64,000 nt of DNA. It comes from Pandoraea pnomenusa (GTDB taxonomy: Bacteria > Pseudomonadota > Gammaproteobacteria > Burkholderiales > Burkholderiaceae). The position numbers and the translations under genes are program-made. The notes beneath the pieces were generated by a model, which had not been told where the DNA came from, made no database searches, and saw nothing but the letters and a program-made list of their open reading frames with translations. Numbering within the stretch: the stretch's first letter is position 1; every line of letters starts with the position of its first letter. Below are positions 37,493 to 48,103 of this stretch, one piece after another. The stretch spans positions 1,798,001 through 1,862,000 of the forward strand of contig NZ_CP009553.3 in assembly GCF_000767615.3 (NCBI RefSeq), given 5' to 3'.

Positions 37493-37869
37493 GTAATATT
37501 TTTAATGTTTGTGTGAGGGGAATTTAAAAATACTCTTCGATTTAACTGGATTCCGAGTAACGACTAAGAGCAATTCGAGTCGTGTCACATTTGAGGAAAT
37601 CTTTGTACTGGGCCGCCTCTCCCCCGGATGAAGCTGCGCCAAAAGAATTGATCCAGCGGTAACACGCATGCGCGTTGGATCGACACGCTGGCGCCGTTGC
37701 CTATAGTGCACTCGCCGTTGCTGCCGGAGGACGGCCGGTGAAACTGGTTTGTGAAGTTCTCGGCGTGTCGCGCTCGAATGTAATGGCACTGACCTGCCGA
37801 ATATTTTTTTACCAAGGGTGTCTAGGGAGTTGGGGGCGGTGGTTGCACTACGCTCGCTAATCGGGGGCG
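37493..37869. other. degenerate interval with IS remnants
   Basis: No intact gene is supported. On the plus strand around 37708-37790 the translation ALAVAAGGRPVKLVCEVLGV resembles the N-terminal end of the IS2-type OrfB found at 40.4 kb ([20 protein letters not shown]), so a small fragment of another IS2-type element survives here. The rest is unassigned. Confidence 0.5.
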
Positions 37870-38025
37870 GCGTCACCGTTGCTGGTAACACGGACTTGAA
37901 GAGCGCGTACATCGCGAGCACAGCGGATCCGTGGAAGAACCAACTGACGACAGGCACGCTGACGTTCTCCGACATCCAGAACCATTCCGACTACAGCGCG
38001 AACAGCTTTGGCTTTGGCGGCGGGC
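37870..38025 (+). pseudogene. internal cdiA fragment
   Basis: Translation GNTDLKSAYIASTADPWKNQ followed by TGTLTFSDIQNHSDYSANSF corresponds to cdiA codons at about 31260-31414. The left half differs at many positions while the right ~65 bp is identical to cdiA, so the fragment is itself a mosaic. It is cut at the right by the end of an IS3-type element at 38028. Confidence 0.8.
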
Positions 38026-38027
38026 GT

Positions 38028-38319
38028 GACCTGTCCGTGAAATTTCGTACCAATGGAATCTAGAGATAATGGCTCCTCAGCTCAGACGAGGAGTTGGTAT
38101 GAAGAAAAGCCGGTACAGCGACGAGCAGATCGTGCGAATTCTGCGCGAAGCGGATCGAGATACGATCCCTGAGGTGGCCAAGCGCAATGGCGTGAGCGAG
38201 GCGTCGATTTACGCCTGGCGCAAACGGTTCGGCGAGATGGTGAGCGACGACGTCAAGCGCCTCAAGACGCTTGAGGCGGAGAATCCCCGGCTGAAGCTGC
38301 TGCTGGCGGAGTCGCTGCT
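38028..38319 (+). mobile_element. truncated IS3-family element (left end and orfA start)
   Basis: From a tgacctgtcc end, an orfA begins at 38101 (MKKSRYSDEQIVRILREAD, AKRNGVSEASIYAWRKRFGE, LKTLEAENPRLKLLLAESLL). It stops abruptly at 38319, where the IS21-type end begins. The rest of this element is missing on the other side of the IS21 copy, so the junction is a deletion, not a simple insertion. Confidence 0.75.
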
Positions 38320-38393
38320 TGTCAACGCCGGTTTAAATCTGACCCACCTTCCGGCGTATCGCCGAAGTAAATCTGACCCACCCAGGCTCCGTG

Positions 38394-39248
<855 letters not shown>

Positions 39249-39557
39249 TTAAGCCGCGTCGGTACCGGGGCTGTAATCGAGGTCGACACCGGCAACGGCA
39301 GCAGTGCCGCTTGCTCTAACGGCAGTCGAACCGACGGTTTCTCTTTCGTCGTGGCATGCACCCGGACATTCGCCACCTCGGCCAGCCAGCGGCCAATATG
39401 GCCGTTAGCCGCCTCGACATCCAGCTTCAGGCCAGATTGCTTGAGCGTCGCCGCCAGCGGCACCACGAAGCTCTGCTTCAGATACCGGTTGAAGCGCTCG
39501 ACCTTGCCCTTGGTCTTGGCTGGAGTTGCCCCTGTAACTCAGGACACGTGGACACCG

Positions 39558-40451
39558 TTAGGTTGATGACGCCGCTGCTCGCCTGAACTCGCGAGGCGAG
39601 CGGTATTTCAGGGCTTTGTGCGGGTGGCGCTCATTGTAATGTTCAAACGCAATGGCCAGACGCGAGAGCGCCGTTGGCGCGTCGGGCTTGTCCATATAGG
39701 CGTCGTAATTGTGCTTCATGGTCTTCACGAACGATTCAGCCATGCCATTGCTCTGCGGCGAACGTACGGGCGTGGTCAGCGGCTCCAGGCCCAGCTCGCG
39801 CGCGAAGCTGCGCGTGCGATGGTCGATGTAGGCCGAGCCGTTGTCCGTCAGCCATTCGATGGCCTGCGCCGTCTGCGTGGTGCCGAAGCGCTGCTCGACG
39901 GCCGCCAGCATCACGTCGCGCACCACGTCGCCGCTATGCCCGCCGGTCGTAGCAGCCCAGCTAATCGCTTCCCGGTCACAGCAATCCAGTGCGAACGTCA
40001 CGCGCAGCGGCGTGCCATCGTCGCACCGGAACTCGAAGCCGTCCGAGCACCAGCGGGTATTGCTCCTATCCACGGCCACGCGACCGTCGTGCCGCCGCTT
40101 GTCTCGCCGCACGCCGGGACGACGCAGCAACAAATGGTGCTCACGCATGACCCGATACACGCGCTTGTGGTTGATGCACGGTGCGCCGACCATCTCGCGA
40201 CTGCGGCGCAGCAGCGCCCAGATGCGCCGGTAGCCGTAGGTTGGCAGATGCGCCACGTGGCCATGGATTTCCTCGACCAGTTCCGTGTCGTCGGTGGGCT
40301 TGGCACGGCGACCGTCTTGCCAGTCAGACGAACGAGCCTGCTTCACTGCCACAACAGAGCGCGCCACGCCGAGAACTTCGCAGACCGTTTTCAATGGTCG
40401 TCCCCCGGCAGCAAGGGCGAGCGCGCAATCAGGTTTTTTGAACGGCCCCAT
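39558..40451 (-). CDS. IS2-like transposase OrfB (InsD type)
   Basis: The 297-residue catalytic part carries [16 protein letters not shown], the DDE core with [46 protein letters not shown] and [16 protein letters not shown], and the terminal [21 protein letters not shown]. These are the InsD signatures. The frame is intact, so this copy may be active. Confidence 0.95.
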   Translation of the reverse strand: MGPFKKPDCALALAAGGRPLKTVCEVLGVARSVVAVKQARSSDWQDGRRAKPTDDTELVEEIHGHVAHLPTYGYRRIWALLRRSREMVGAPCINHKRVYRVMREHHLLLRRPGVRRDKRRHDGRVAVDRSNTRWCSDGFEFRCDDGTPLRVTFALDCCDREAISWAATTGGHSGDVVRDVMLAAVEQRFGTTQTAQAIEWLTDNGSAYIDHRTRSFARELGLEPLTTPVRSPQSNGMAESFVKTMKHNYDAYMDKPDAPTALSRLAIAFEHYNERHPHKALKYRSPREFRRAAASST

Positions 40452-40792
40452 TCCACGGCTTCCTTCAGGATTTCGACTTCCATTGTCTTTTTCCCGAGCA
40501 GCCGTTGCAGCTCCTTGATTTCCTTGATGGCTGCAGCCAACTCCGATGCGGGCACTACGGTTTCTCCCGCTTTCACCGCCGCCAGACTGCCTTCCTGGTA
40601 TTGCTTGCGCCAGCCGAACACTTGGTTCGGGTTCACGCCGTGCCGCCGGGCCACGGCTGACACCGATGCTCCCGGTGCCAGCGTCTCCTGCACGATGGCG
40701 ATTTTTTCCTGCGCCGTGCGCCGCCGACGGCGCTCCGGCTCGGTCAGAATTTCGATGGGTTCCACGTAATGACTAGGCTTACTGATAGGCAC
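40391..40792 (-). CDS. IS2-like transposase OrfA (InsC type)
   Basis: The 133-residue protein matches InsC of IS2 closely in wording: [76 protein letters not shown] and the end [13 protein letters not shown]. It binds the element ends. It overlaps orfB by about 60 bp in the -1 frame, as required for OrfAB fusion by frameshifting. Confidence 0.95.
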   Translation of the reverse strand: MPISKPSHYVEPIEILTEPERRRRRTAQEKIAIVQETLAPGASVSAVARRHGVNPNQVFGWRKQYQEGSLAAVKAGETVVPASELAAAIKEIKELQRLLGKKTMEVEILKEAVEWGRSKNLIARSPLLPGDDH

Positions 40793-41607
40793 AAGACTAT
40801 CCGTTATTTTAAGAGAGTCCTTGTGTCCTCAGATACGTGGGGCCGCTCCATTGGCACGGTACGGCCTGCATACCTTCGGCGTAAATCCATACGTTTCCGC
40901 CAGCGCCAACATCTCGCCGTTCCAGCGATGATGACCGTCGCCGTAAGCATCGCGTTCGACGATGACCGACTTGGCGTTATCGAACAGCACATGCTCGGGC
41001 GTGCCGCCGAAGTAGACGAAGGCTTCTCGCAGACACTGGCACAACGTCGTGGCATCCTCGCCGCTCGTGAAACGCACGTACGTCGCCCGGCTGTAGCCCA
41101 GCGTGGCGACCAGCGCCAGCAACGGCGACCTGCCGCGTCGGATCGTGGTGAAGTCGGCTTGCATCTGTCGGCCTGGCGGCGTCTCGAAGCGCACGACCGG
41201 TTCCGGCTCCGCGTCCCTGTATGGCGCGAGGAACACCTTGAGTTGGCTGATACCGCCGTCGTAGCCTTCTTCCCGCAACTCGCGCAGCAACACCGTTGCC
41301 GGAATCCAGTGCGGCCGCGCCGCCTCGATTCGCCCAAGCAGGTACGCCTTGAACGGGTCCAGTTTGGTTGGCCGAGGCTCTCGCCCCTTATACCGGCTAG
41401 CCTTCTGGTCGCGCAGATATCGTCGGACCGTGTTCCGCGAGACACCCATCTGCCTCGCTATCTCCCGCACCGGCGCTCCGCGCCTTGCCAATACCTTGAT
41501 TTCCACTGCTTGCTCCTGAGTCAGCATCGGCGGCAAAAGCCGCCATCCTCTCCCAGGTGGGTCAGATTCACTTCGGCGGGTGGGTCAGTTTTACATCGGC
41601 GCTAACA

Positions 41608-42019
41608 AGTATTTACGGGGAACGCGATTAGATCCGGTCAATCGCTTCCAAAGATGGTTCAACTTGGCATAAACGACGAGTTGATTCGAATTGTTCCTGT
41701 TGGGGATAATGCTGGAATTAGCTCGTTCTATATGTCGAGAGTGCAATATGATCTGCTTGTTAGCCAAGGCGCGAGCGCAACTTCGATAGCGAATTCCCTG
41801 GGTTTGCCTGCCTCAAGTTTGGCAAGCGGGAGCGTAAGAGGGTTTCAAGCGTTCTCGATTCAACCGAAGCCGGGGGTTTTGGCGACCGCTTACCAAAGCA
41901 CCATCGCACCCGTCAGTCAAGGGCAATTCACAGCTTCGGGTGGGATGACGCAGTATGTTGTCCCTAACCTTGGGAATTTCACGTCGCCCGTGGCCATCCC
42001 GGGTGGAATTTTTCGCTAG
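41608..42019 (+). pseudogene. orphan CdiA C-terminal tail remnant 3 (5' cut by the IS21 end)
   Basis: An open frame runs in from the IS21 end (VFTGNAIRSGQSLPKMVQLG) through GINDELIRIVPVGDNAGISS, SLGLPASSLASGSVRGFQAF and PKPGVLATAYQSTIAP to VVPNLGNFTSP and a TAG at 42017. All conserved cdiA sequence is missing. The domain differs from the other tails; its catalytic type was not recognised. It is followed 9 bp later by a small AT-rich gene in the immunity position. Confidence 0.7.
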
Positions 42020-42028
42020 GAGCTGTGA

Positions 42029-42358
42029 ATGGATGAGTTATTGAAATATCTCAATATTAAGATTGAAATTGCGGAAAAATTGGCTGTAAAGATAGGTGAA
42101 AAAGACGAAAATATAAAAAATATTTATGAAGAGAGACTTAAATGTATTTTTGAGGATATTAAGCAAAAAAGAATAAATTTACCTAGCGATTTGTTATTTG
42201 GCTATTGGTACTACTTCAGCCCGGAGGGTCCATGGGGGGTGTGGAATAAGTATCCGGATTTGGTGGAATCAATATCGGAAATTATTAACTTACTTTGGCT
42301 TAAGGGGGGTGATGATTTCCACGCGTACTGTCGACGCAATAAAATTGATATTCGTTAG
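42029..42358 (+). CDS. candidate immunity protein for orphan tail 3
   Basis: The 109-residue product is Lys/Glu/Ile-rich and largely helical (LLKYLNIKIEIAEKLAVKIG, EERLKCIFEDIKQKRINLPS) with an aromatic middle part (LLFGYWYYFSPEGPWGVWNK). It starts at an ATG behind aggagc. GC content is much lower than anything in the chromosomal flanks. No family recognised; the role is inferred from position after a toxin tail. Confidence 0.65.
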   Translation: MDELLKYLNIKIEIAEKLAVKIGEKDENIKNIYEERLKCIFEDIKQKRINLPSDLLFGYWYYFSPEGPWGVWNKYPDLVESISEIINLLWLKGGDDFHAYCRRNKIDIR

Positions 42359-42448
42359 TCGAGTGTGCGAGCAATGATGTTTCGCTAGTGAACGAGGCAC
42401 GCGTCGTCGTATCGGAACTACCGCAGAGCGATATACACGTCGGTCAGC

Positions 42449-43520
42449 GGCGGCGATCTGAACATCGCCAGCGTGCAAGACACGAGCGAGAGTTCGGCAC
42501 ATCAGGAGAGTATGGGTGGCGGGTTCAGCGCGAGCATGGGTGGCGCGTCGGGGAGCTTCAGCTATTCGCGCGGTAACGCTAGCGGCAACTACGCAGGTGT
42601 GGTTGAGCAATCTGGGATTCAGGCCGGGGCTGGTGGGTTCGACGTCGACGTCAAGGGCAATACGGATCTGAAGGGCGCATACATCGCCAGTACGGCAGAC
42701 CCGTCGAAGAACCAACTCACGACGGGAACGTTGACGTACTCCGACATCCAGAACCATTCCGACTACAGCGCGAACAGCTTTGGCTTTGGCGGCGGGAGCA
42801 CGTTCGGCAACGGGGGCGCCAACGAGCGGACGACGGGACCGAGTTCGGGCAAGAACACGGGCGGCATTGCACCGATGCTGCCGCAGTCCGAGAGCGGCAG
42901 CGAGCGTGGCGTGACCCGCAGCGGTGTGAGTGAAGGCACCATCACGCTGACGAACGGCGCGAACCAGACGCAGGATCTGGCGAGCCTGAATCGCGATACG
43001 TCGAATCTGAACGAAACGGTGAACCGAACGCCGGATTTGCAGAACCTGCTTAACGATCAGTCACGCTTGATGGCAGCGGCGACGGCGGCCGGGGAAGCGG
43101 TGGCGCGCGATATCGGGACGTATGCAGATAAGAAGCGAGAAGCGGCGCAAAGGCTGGCCGACGCCACGACCGATCCGGAGTTGAAGGCGCAGTATCAGAA
43201 GGAAGCGGATGACTGGAAGGAGGGCGGCGACTTCCGTGCGCAATGCACGCCGCTGGTGGCGCAATAATTGCAGGCTTGGGAGGGGGCAATGCGCTCGGTG
43301 GTGCGTTAGGTGCAGGGTTGACGTCGAAGCTCGGCGGAACACTGAACGAACTGAGCGAGAGCATTCAGAAGGCCCACCCGACGGGCAACGCCGATATCGA
43401 TCAGGCATTGGCGCAGATCGTGGCGACGGGCGTTGGTACTGCGGTGGGGGCGGCGGTTGGTGGGAGTTCGGGAGCGTTTGCCGGGTATAACGTTGATCGG
43501 TTTAATCGGCAGTTGCATCC
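42449..43520 (+). repeat. conserved cdiA 3' block, copy 3 (longest)
   Basis: About 1.07 kb nearly identical to cdiA 31058-32130, including 480 bp upstream of the part held in copy 2. One single-base deletion near 43240 is the only indel noticed. A ggcggcgatctg word marks the left edge. Confidence 0.88.
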
Positions 43521-44436
43521 GAATTAGCGGCAGTGGGCTAAAGACAATGCGAAAAGCTTTGCAGAGTTTTACGAGAACACTACAGGAAAGGCCATAAGCC
43601 AGAGCCAAGCGGAAAACATGCTATTGGCCAACGGTTACCGATTAGTCGACGCATCTGCTAGCAAGGGGCCGGGAGGTGATGCAGTTGCGGTGGCATATAT
43701 CGGCAAGAACGCCGGTAGTATGTTCACAGCGACTGCCGCCGAGTACAAGAATCCTTTCCTGTACGGAAACAAGGACGGTTCGCTAACGCCGGAGCAACGG
43801 GCATTGCCGGGAGCCATTGCTAATCCTAAACTCGGCCTTGCTATTGCGGGCGCGTTGGCGGTGCCGGCGGTCCTTCCTGCATTGTCAGCCATACCGGGGG
43901 CGCCGATCTTCGGGGTTGACGGGGCATTGGGGTCGACAGCATGGACTTCGGCAGCAGGAACCGGCACGATTAGCGCGGGCATCAATGCTGGCTCGCAGTA
44001 TTACCAGAACGGGACAGTCAATCCCGTTGATGTAGCCATTGCCGCGATATCGGGAGGCGTTGGCGTATACGGCGGGCTGGGATGGAACGCGTTGGTGAAT
44101 GGCGCGGGCGGTGCGATAGGCACGGCGATCAATAACGCCGTATTCGGTAAGCACGATAGCATTATGTTTGGTGGCTTAGTGAGCGGCGTTAGCGCGGTCT
44201 TCGGCTATGGTGTTGGCAAAGATATGGAGACGCGGATCAACTCCATTCTGCGGCCCACGATCAACGGTTCGGGCTGGGCGGATGTCGGAAAATGGGCAGG
44301 GCCGTCGGGATTGAACTTCCTGTTACCGAACAATTTGGGTGTAATCGGGGCCGGCGTAGCCGGCGGGTCAGGTTCTGAGGCGGCGAGCGCCGCAATAAAT
44401 GGTGTCAAGGATCGAATGGAGTCTGCAAAAAAATGA
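42449..44436 (+). pseudogene. orphan CdiA-CT module 4 with frameshift and nonsense codon
   Basis: From 42449 the sequence follows cdiA (offset 11391) through QDTSESSAHQESMGGGFSAS, the SEGTITLTNG block and NRQLH. One base is missing near 43240 (ttccgtgcg-caatg versus ccgtgcggcaatg), shifting the frame. Just after NRQLHP an in-frame TAG (43525-43527) interrupts the tail, which then stays open to 44436 (AKDNAKSFAEFYENTTGKAI, MLLANGYRLVDASASKGPGG, then a Gly/Ala-rich hydrophobic part, LNFLLPNNLGVIGAG). The entry region is shared with module 2; the final domain is different and could be membrane-active. Both lesions make it unusable without repair. Confidence 0.85.
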
Positions 44437-44631
44437 TGCGTTTAGTGCTCCTACTGCTATTGGCCTATGCCCTGTCGATGCTATGTTTCGCGGCGATCAA
44501 AGTATCGTCTGTCCTGATGGCTGAAATATTTTACGGTGGAGCGTATCGGTGGGGAATGGATGACGCGACGTCTCCCCCGATTTGAGTATCGCGGCGATTT
44601 AGAGTCCAATCACGTGGTCAGGAGATTGGAC

Positions 44632-44895
44632 ATGAAGAAGCGATTCACCGAAGAACAGATCATTGGCTTCCTGAGGGAAACTGAGACTGGCATCCCGATC
44701 AAGGATTTATGCCGTCGGCATGGCTTCTCGGAGGCCAGCTACTACCTCTGGCGCAGCAAGTTTGGTGGCATGAGCGTGCCGGACGCGAAGCGATTGAAGG
44801 AGTTGGAAGCCGAGAATGCCCGGCTGAAGAAGCTGCTGGCGGAATCGCTGCTGGAAAACGAAGTCACTCGCGAGGCATTGCGAAAAAAGTGGTGA
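44632..44895 (+). CDS. IS407-like transposase OrfA
   Basis: The 87-residue protein has the HTH segment [18 protein letters not shown] ... [20 protein letters not shown] and a leucine-zipper helix ([20 protein letters not shown]), as in IS407-group OrfA. Its stop overlaps the orfB GTG at 44892 near an AAAAAAG run that is a plausible -1 slippery site. Confidence 0.93.
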   Translation: MKKRFTEEQIIGFLRETETGIPIKDLCRRHGFSEASYYLWRSKFGGMSVPDAKRLKELEAENARLKKLLAESLLENEVTREALRKKW

Positions 44896-45722
44896 GCGCA
44901 CCATCTCGCCGGGAGTTGGTGCGCTATATGAGCGAGCAGGGCTTGAGCGAACGCCGAGCCTTGCGGGTAGTCGGCATGAGCGCCAGCGCCTATCGTTATC
45001 GACCGGCTCCGGACCGGAACGCGGCTTTGCGAGCACAGATCGTGGCGCTGGCTCAGCGGCATCGCCGTTACGGTTCGGGAATGATTTATCTGAAGCTGCG
45101 CCAGTCAGGGCAGGCGGTCAATCACAAGCGGGTCGAGCGCCTGTATGCGGAAGAGAAATTGCAGGTGCGTCGCCGCAAGCGAAAGAAAGTACCCGTCTCA
45201 GATCGCCAGCCGTTGGGGCGGCCGTCGGCGGCCAATCAGGTCTGGTCGATGGATTTCGTGTTCGACCGAACCGCCGAAGGCCGTGTGATCAAGAACCTGA
45301 CGGTGGTTGATGATGCAACGCATGAGGCGGTCGCCATCGTGCCGGAGCGGGCAATCAGCGGAAATGGACTGACGCGCATTCTGGATCGAGTGGCATTGCA
45401 TCGTGGTCTGCCACAGGCAATTCGCACTGACAACGGCAAGGAATTTTGCGGGCGTGCGATGCTGAACTGGGCGCACGTACGAGGTGTGAAGCTATTCCTG
45501 ATTGAGCCAGGCAAGCCGAACCAGAACGCCTACATCGAATCGTTCAACGGGCGATTTCGGGATGAATGCCTTAACGAGCACTGGTTCACCAGTTTGTCGC
45601 ACGCAAAGGTCGTGATCGAATCCTGGCGGCGGGAGTACAACGAGGAGCGACCGAAGAAATCACTGGGCGGATTAACCCCAGCAGCGTATGCCCAGATACT
45701 GACAGGAAAGCAGTTACATTAA
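44892..45722 (+). CDS. IS407-like transposase OrfB
   Basis: The 276-residue catalytic part starts [20 protein letters not shown]. It contains [17 protein letters not shown] and the DDE core ([47 protein letters not shown]), ending with [16 protein letters not shown]. It is intact and probably made as an OrfAB fusion by frameshifting. Confidence 0.93.
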   Translation: MSAPSRRELVRYMSEQGLSERRALRVVGMSASAYRYRPAPDRNAALRAQIVALAQRHRRYGSGMIYLKLRQSGQAVNHKRVERLYAEEKLQVRRRKRKKVPVSDRQPLGRPSAANQVWSMDFVFDRTAEGRVIKNLTVVDDATHEAVAIVPERAISGNGLTRILDRVALHRGLPQAIRTDNGKEFCGRAMLNWAHVRGVKLFLIEPGKPNQNAYIESFNGRFRDECLNEHWFTSLSHAKVVIESWRREYNEERPKKSLGGLTPAAYAQILTGKQLH

Positions 45723-46258
45723 CCCTCGGACTCTAAAGCCTGGTGCTACTGAATACGGGGGGACGTCGCCGGTTGCCGAGAATGGCATCAAAGTTGTCGC
45801 CGGCGGTATGGCAATAGCCGGAGGTTTTGCCGCCTGTTCAAGCTTGGTTGGATGCGCGCTGGGTGGACCAACTGCGGTGTTTGGCGGGAGTGAAACGATT
45901 GAAGGAGTGACCGGACTCTATAGGTTTGCGACTGGCAGCGGTCCTGCGGGCTTTAACCCAGTGCGTGATTTGCTAGTTGCGAACCTGCCAGTTGGTTGGG
46001 GAAACGTCACCTATGACGTTGGCGCGTTGGGGGCAAATATGCTGAGTCTTGGTATCCGCATGCCATACAACATTGGATTCACGGATGGAGTTAATCGATC
46101 AAAGTCGATATTTGGTGTGACAACGTCAAAATGGAATAACCCAATGCTAAACCCGATGACCAAACAGCAGTTACCGTCATATGTGGGGCAAGGAATATTG
46201 ACGTACGGAATTGGTTCGAAGGGCGTGAAGATATTTAATGATATCCAAGAATCTAAAA

Positions 46259-46483
46259 ATGAGCGTTAACCGTATGGCCGCGTCGATCCGCTTGCTACTT
46301 ATCGTCGGTGGAGCATTTCTATGTTCCAGTGCCTTCTGGGGGGCAATCGTCGTTATTGTGGCACGTAGAGTGTTCGGCACAAATAACGAATATATGCTCC
46401 TGGGAATGTTTGTCGTGACATCGGCAATTTGTTTGTATTTTTGCATTAAATTTTTCTTGCGGTGCGGGCGAAAAAGGGGGTGA
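46259..46483 (+). CDS. small two-segment membrane protein at the end of module 4
   Basis: The 74-residue product (ATG at 46259, overlapping the previous frame by 11 bp) has two hydrophobic segments (IRLLLIVGGAFLCSSAFWGAI and YMLLGMFVVTSAICLYFCI) and a basic tail (RCGRKRG). Its overlap with the preceding DUF4225-like frame suggests coupled expression; it may be part of the immunity function of module 4. No family recognised. Confidence 0.55.
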   Translation: MSVNRMAASIRLLLIVGGAFLCSSAFWGAIVVIVARRVFGTNNEYMLLGMFVVTSAICLYFCIKFFLRCGRKRG

Positions 46484-46490
46484 ACCTAAA

Positions 46491-46545
46491 TGGAGTCGAC
46501 CCTGTAATCCCGGACACAGCGTCACGCTAAGGTTGCTGAATCCAT
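46491..46545. repeat. solo IS2-type end
   Basis: The word tggagtcgaccctgtaatcc, followed by cggacacagc and a ggttg word, matches the left end of the IS2-like element at 39521 with several changes. No transposase gene adjoins it, so it is a remnant. Confidence 0.65.
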
Positions 46546-46606
46546 CATGTCCAATCTCGAGACTACGTGATTGGACTCTAAATCGCCGCGTTACTCAAAT
46601 CGGGGG
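46546..46606 (-). repeat. solo IS407-type left end
   Basis: In reverse orientation this reads cccccgatttgagtaacgcg then gcgatttagagtccaatcac, nearly identical to the first ~60 bp of the IS407-like element at 44572, up to its orfA start. The rest of that second copy is missing; the next IS begins two bases later. Confidence 0.85.
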
Positions 46607-46662
46607 CTGATCCGCTTGGGTTTTCTGTGCCAAATCCAGAGCGAGTTTTTCGGCGTATCGGG

Positions 46663-47505
46663 TCAAGTCGGCCCGGGTAAACCCACCAATTGGCGGGCGA
46701 AATCGGCCGGCGCCAGCTCTTTGAGAGCTGAGTGAGGCCGACTCTCGTTGTAGTCCGCGCGCCATGCCTCGATAGTCGCCTTCGCTTCGTCCAGCGTCTC
46801 GAACCAATGCAAGTTCAAACACTCGTCACGGAATGATCCGTTAAACGTCTCAATGTGGCAATTGTCCGTGGGCTTTCCTGGGCGGCTGAAATCGATTTTC
46901 GACTTGTGGTGATATGCCCACATGTCGAGCAGTCGCCCGGAAAACTCACTGCCGTTGTCTACGAAAATATGCCGAGGAGCGCCGCGTCTGGCCGCGATTC
47001 GATTGAGCGCCGACACCACATGCTCTCCCCTCAACCGTTGACCAACTTCGATGGCCAGGGCTTCTTTCGTGAATACATCGACAACTGTCAGCATGCGAAA
47101 CTTCGAGCCATCTGCGAGTTGATCGGCGACGAAATCCATACTCCAGGCATCATTCGGTTTGCTCGGCACGATTTTCTGCACGCGCGTGACGACCATCTTG
47201 CGGCGCTTGGGCAGTTTCGATCGCAATTGCAATTGCTCTTCGCAATACAGCCGGTATGCTTGATCCCTGCCCAACTGCCAGCCTTCACGCCGTAGCAGTA
47301 CATGCACGCGCCGATAGCCATAGCGCACCCGCGTATAGGCAATTTCGCGCATGCGGGCACGAAGCTCGGGCCGAGGATCTTTCACGCTTTGGTAGTACTG
47401 CGTGCTGCGAGGTTGCTTCACCAAACGACAGGCCCGCCTCATCGTCAATCCATAGTGGCTTATCACGTAATCCACCACGTCTTTCCTCAGCGCGGGCCGG
47501 GCCAC
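46663..47505 (-). CDS. IS3-family transposase OrfB (IS407-group type)
   Basis: The 280-residue catalytic protein has VRYGYRRVHVLLRREGW, the DDE core (AWSMDFVADQLADG, IFVDNGSEFSGRLLD, NCHIETFNGSFRDECLNLHW) and the terminal RPHSALKELAPADFARQLVG. It is intact. Its last ~12 codons fall within the left terminal repeat. Confidence 0.93.
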   Translation of the reverse strand: MARPALRKDVVDYVISHYGLTMRRACRLVKQPRSTQYYQSVKDPRPELRARMREIAYTRVRYGYRRVHVLLRREGWQLGRDQAYRLYCEEQLQLRSKLPKRRKMVVTRVQKIVPSKPNDAWSMDFVADQLADGSKFRMLTVVDVFTKEALAIEVGQRLRGEHVVSALNRIAARRGAPRHIFVDNGSEFSGRLLDMWAYHHKSKIDFSRPGKPTDNCHIETFNGSFRDECLNLHWFETLDEAKATIEAWRADYNESRPHSALKELAPADFARQLVGLPGPT

Positions 47506-47765
47506 TTTTTTGAAGCAACATCCTGCAGAATGGCCTTGTTCAGGCTTAGCTCGGCCACTAGCTTCTTGAGCCGTGCGTTCTCGTCTTGCAACTGTTTGAG
47601 CTCACGTACCTGGTCTGACTGCATACCGGCATATTGCTTCTTCCAGCGATAAAACGTCTGCTCCGAAATACCGACGTGACGGATGAGATCGGCCACCGGC
47701 ATTCCCAACTCGGCCTGCTTCAGTACCGCCACAATCTGCTCGACTGAAAAGCGCTTGCGTTTCAT
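47487..47765 (-). CDS. IS3-family transposase OrfA (IS407-group type)
   Basis: The 92-residue protein starts MKRKRFSVEQIVAVLKQAEL and has the HTH (DLIRHVGISEQTFYRWKKQY) and zipper helix ([20 protein letters not shown]). Its end overlaps orfB by 19 bp in another frame. An aaggagga-like Shine-Dalgarno (aaggaggag) precedes the ATG. Confidence 0.93.
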   Translation of the reverse strand: MKRKRFSVEQIVAVLKQAELGMPVADLIRHVGISEQTFYRWKKQYAGMQSDQVRELKQLQDENARLKKLVAELSLNKAILQDVASKKWPGPR

Positions 47766-48103
47766 AGCAAACTCCTCCTTTTTCCAAGGGTAAAGTTTGC
47801 CGAAAAACTAACGGCCCAGGTGGCCCAGAATTCTCATTGCAGATCACCCGCCAATTGGTGGGTTTACCCGGGCCGACTTGACCCGATACGCCGGAAAACT
47901 CGCTCTGGATTCTGCCCAGAAAACCCAAGAGGATCAGGGAGGGCTGGTCAGTGACGTTGAGGCGCAGGCAAGGGACAGCGTGCCCCATACCCTTGCCATG
48001 CAGGGTTTCTTGAGTGCCACTTGCACGAACTGATTCCTACTGGAGTCCCCGGCGGGAGTAAAATCGTTGCCACGCTATCTCGCGTATGCAATGCAGGTGC
48101 GCA

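Larger units (their letters stand above)
39521..40850 (-). mobile_element. IS2-like element (IS3 family) nested in istA
   Basis: Ends tggagttgcccctgtaac (left) and the complement tggagcggccccacgta (right) match the IS2 end type TGGATTTGCCCC. Length is 1330 bp, essentially that of IS2. A perfect 5-bp target duplication ttggc flanks it (39516-39520 and 40851-40855), the size produced by IS2. Confidence 0.95.
44572..45762 (+). mobile_element. IS407-like element (IS3 family)
   Basis: The 1191-bp element has imperfect ends (left ctcccccgatttgagta, right complement ccccccgtattcagta, both followed by tttagagtcc further in) and is flanked by a 4-bp duplication acgt (44568-44571, 45763-45766), the size typical of the IS407 group. 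It carries orfA and orfB on the plus strand and disrupts a membrane-protein gene. Confidence 0.9.
44433..46269 (+). pseudogene. DUF4225-like membrane protein gene split by an IS407-type element
   Basis: An ATG at 44433 overlaps the module 4 stop (atga) and encodes a hydrophobic start (MMRLVLLLLLAYALSMLCFA) up to codon 46. The frame is cut at 44571 by the IS and continues exactly in phase from 45767 (PVAENGIKVVAGGMAIAGGF, ETIEGVTGLYRFATG, DGVNRSKSIFGVTTSKWNN, LTYGIGSKGVKIFNDI) to a TAA at 46267-46269. Without the IS it would be a 213-residue protein. The second half resembles the DUF4225 family (tentative). Location directly after a toxin tail suggests an immunity role. Confidence 0.7.
46608..47936 (-). 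mobile_element. IS3-family element with ~90-bp terminal inverted repeats
   Basis: Arms 46608-46697 and 47847-47936 are inverted copies matching at about 85 of 90 positions (start tgatcc, then cttgggttttctg, later aatccagagcgag). The 3' end of orfB lies within the left arm, so the right arm is an inverted duplicate that includes coding sequence. The 1329-bp element carries orfA and orfB on the minus strand. The flanks share only ggg; no clear duplication. Confidence 0.85.
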
